From assembly GCF_002920915.1 (NCBI RefSeq), contig NZ_PQVF01000008.1:1-64000 (forward strand): a DNA stretch of 64,000 nt, read 5' to 3'. The translations under genes and the position numbers were made by a program. Source of the DNA: Solitalea longa (GTDB lineage Bacteria; Bacteroidota; Bacteroidia; Sphingobacteriales; Sphingobacteriaceae). The notes under the pieces were generated by a model. That model was given only the letters and a program-made list of their open reading frames with translations, made no database searches and had not been told where the DNA came from. Shown here in pieces: positions 62,461 through 64,000 of the stretch. How positions within the stretch are numbered: position 1 is the first letter of the stretch; each line of letters opens with the position of its first letter.

Positions 62461-63615
62461 CTATTCTCCGTAAACTACTCTTACTTTATCTCTTAAGTTA
62501 TAGTTCGATGCCATAACCTCGCCGTAAGCACCGGCAGTTCTGATGGCGATCAAATCTCCCCTTTGTGTTTCAGGCAATTCCACCGCTTTGGCAAAACAAT
62601 CTGTCGACTCACAAATAGGTCCTACAACATCATAGTTCTTCGTTTTTTCACCACTTGTTTTAGAGATATTCTCAATTTTATGATAAGCCTGATATAATGC
62701 AGGGCGCATCAGTTCGGTCATACCTGCATCTAAAATGGCGAAATTGGTCACCTGCCCATTTTTAACATACAAAACTCTTGAGATCAACGAACCACAGTTG
62801 GCCACCAAAGCACGTCCTAATTCAAAATGCACTTCCTGATTTGCCGAGCGCTCTAAAAATGAATCGAAGATTTTAAAGTAGGTTTCAAAATCAACAACAG
62901 ACTTGGTATCAGGATGATAATAATCAACCCCTAAACCACCACCAACATTGATCACGCTAATTTCTACATGACGATCAACAAACCATTTTACAATTTCATT
63001 CACCTTAATACAAAGGCTTTTGAAAACGTTCAAATCAGTTATTTGCGATCCAATGTGAAAATGCAAACCAAGGCATTTTAGGTTCGAAAGGTTGCGCAAT
63101 GCAGCAACCACCTTGTCAAACTCCCATTGGTTAATACCGAATTTATTTTCCTCTAAACCGGTGGTGATATATTTATGGGTGTACGCATTTACATTAGGGT
63201 TGATACGTAATGCAACACGAGCTGTTTTACCTTTTTTTGCTGCTAAATCATTAATGACTTCCAGCTCCTGGATCGACTCAACATTAAAGCAAAAGATATC
63301 CTGGTCTAACGCATAGTTAATTTCAGCATCTGATTTACCTACACCGGCAAACACCACTTTTTCTTTCCCAAAACCGATCTCAATTGCTTTTTTCACCTCG
63401 CCACCACTTACACAATCGGCACCAATGTTATAAGAGCGGATAGTTTGCAACACACGCTCATCAAAATTAGCCTTTAAAGCATAATGCACATGAAAGTTAT
63501 ATTTTGATGATGCCGCTTGGCAAGCCTCCAACGTTTCTTTTAACAACGCTACGTTGTAATAATAGAACGGAGTTTCGAGCGACTGAAATTTATTTACTAA
63601 TTCGTTTGAAAACAT
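62461..63615 (-). CDS. lysA: Diaminopimelate decarboxylase
   Basis: The 384-residue PLP enzyme has the lysine in FHVHYALKANFDERVLQ, the glycine motif GADCVSGGEVKKA, VVFAGVGKSD, LGLHFHIGSQI, INVGGGLGVDYYHPD, the active-site cysteine in DVVGPICESTDCFAK, and IRTAGAYGEVMASNYNLR. It makes lysine from meso-diaminopimelate. It lies 7 bp downstream of the aspartate kinase gene, forming a lysC-lysA pair. Confidence 0.93.
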   Translation of the reverse strand: MFSNELVNKFQSLETPFYYYNVALLKETLEACQAASSKYNFHVHYALKANFDERVLQTIRSYNIGADCVSGGEVKKAIEIGFGKEKVVFAGVGKSDAEINYALDQDIFCFNVESIQELEVINDLAAKKGKTARVALRINPNVNAYTHKYITTGLEENKFGINQWEFDKVVAALRNLSNLKCLGLHFHIGSQITDLNVFKSLCIKVNEIVKWFVDRHVEISVINVGGGLGVDYYHPDTKSVVDFETYFKIFDSFLERSANQEVHFELGRALVANCGSLISRVLYVKNGQVTNFAILDAGMTELMRPALYQAYHKIENISKTSGEKTKNYDVVGPICESTDCFAKAVELPETQRGDLIAIRTAGAYGEVMASNYNLRDKVRVVYGE

Positions 63616-63622
63616 TTGGTTG

Positions 63623-64000
63623 TTAATTGAATAATCCTTCGTGTAAATCTAATAAAGCCGAATGTTTGAAACTCGAATCAACAATTATTGAAATATTGTT
63701 ATTACTTCCACCATAAGAGATCATACGCATAGGAACTTCTTTCATACTGTTGATCACTTTAGCAGCATAACCGGTTTTTGAAGAAACAAAATCACCCACA
63801 ATACAGATAATGGTAAGATCTTTATCTACTTCAACTGCTCCAAGGTCGTTCAATTCTGCTACAATTTCTTTCAGGTTATCTGTTTTATCAATAGAAACCG
63901 AAACTGCAACCTCTGATGTTGTAATAACATCAATTGGAGTTTTGTAACGCTCAAACACTTCAAACACTTTACGTAAAAAGCCATAGGCCATTAACATGCG
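63623..64000 (-). CDS. lysC: Aspartate kinase, C-terminal part (runs off the right edge)
   Basis: The frame is open to the right end, so only the last 125 or so residues are seen; the first internal methionine is not the start. The visible part has two ACT domains: FEVFERYKTPIDVITTSEVAVSVSID, LTIICIVGDFVSSKTGYAAKVINSM, and MRMISYGGSNNNISIIVDSS. This is the regulatory end of aspartate kinase. Whether it is monofunctional is likely, since the end follows directly after the ACT pair with no homoserine dehydrogenase. Confidence 0.85.
   Translation of the reverse strand, partial: RMLMAYGFLRKVFEVFERYKTPIDVITTSEVAVSVSIDKTDNLKEIVAELNDLGAVEVDKDLTIICIVGDFVSSKTGYAAKVINSMKEVPMRMISYGGSNNNISIIVDSSFKHSALLDLHEGLFN

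Noticed and set aside
1-64000. tRNA, rRNA, insertion sequence, prophage
   Set aside because: No cloverleaf, rRNA-like stretch, transposase motif or phage gene was recognised on either strand by eye; a covariance-model scan would be decisive.

Overview
The window reads as chromosome of an AT-rich Bacteroidota bacterium, most likely Sphingobacteriaceae-like (Pedobacter/Solitalea type). The reasons are a gliding-motility/type IX secretion C-terminal domain, candidate promoters of the Bacteroidota TTTG-N20-TAnnTTTG kind, GIN-domain (DUF2807) proteins, a regulator with propeller, Y_Y_Y and LuxR domains, and a PdeM/Lhr-type helicase pair. No rRNA, tRNA, CRISPR array, transposase or prophage was seen. 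The species is an inference.

Layout. 1-4.5 kb: the 3' part of a giant surface protein with 237-bp tandem repeats, then a small accessory patch (ABM-domain protein, an integron attC-like inverted repeat, two frameshifted genes). 4.7-12.7 kb: a thioredoxin-fold protein without catalytic cysteines, a polysaccharide deacetylase lipoprotein, a small permease, a lipid kinase, SurE, and the PdeM/DEXH-helicase repair pair. 13-22 kb: a beta-glucan degradation locus on the minus strand (GH16, GH30, GH30, GH5-CBM) below a one-protein periplasm-sensing regulator. 22-31.9 kb: a DUF937-OmpA fusion, GNAT, two DUF2807 proteins, ABC-F, DinB, a 45-residue membrane peptide, and an ArsR-SRPBCC-DoxX-YdeI operon with a clear operator/promoter. 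32-41.4 kb: ATP-grasp, methyltransferase, PhzF, PBP4, Nudix, aspartate aminotransferase, a MacB-like permease and QueA. 41.5-47.9 kb: IspD, a NarL-type two-component pair, a DEDDh-GIY-YIG fusion nuclease, a formyltransferase, CinA and a small membrane protein. 48.2-56.3 kb: the isoleucine/valine operon ilvA-ilvE-ilvD-ilvB-ilvN-ilvC. 56.4-64 kb: LptD, a cell-wall amidase, an MlaD-type protein, RuvB, LysA and the C-terminal end of an aspartate kinase.

The strongest discovery is upstream of ilvA. A 20-codon leader ORF (MKNLSTIITVIIIIVVILHT, 12 of 20 residues Ile/Val/Leu) is followed by a candidate antiterminator segment and a strong terminator hairpin ending 14 bases before ilvA. This looks like ribosome-mediated attenuation of the whole branched-chain amino-acid operon in a Bacteroidota organism. 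Second is the attC-like element at 2984-3116, sitting between two tiny genes exactly as in an integron cassette array but with no integrase in view.

How the genes work together. The six ilv genes make isoleucine and valine from threonine and pyruvate. The four glycosidases together fit breakdown of beta-1,3/1,6-glucan (laminarin or fungal wall). LptD, the MCE protein, the amidase and PBP4 maintain the envelope. lysC and lysA belong to the lysine/diaminopimelate pathway.
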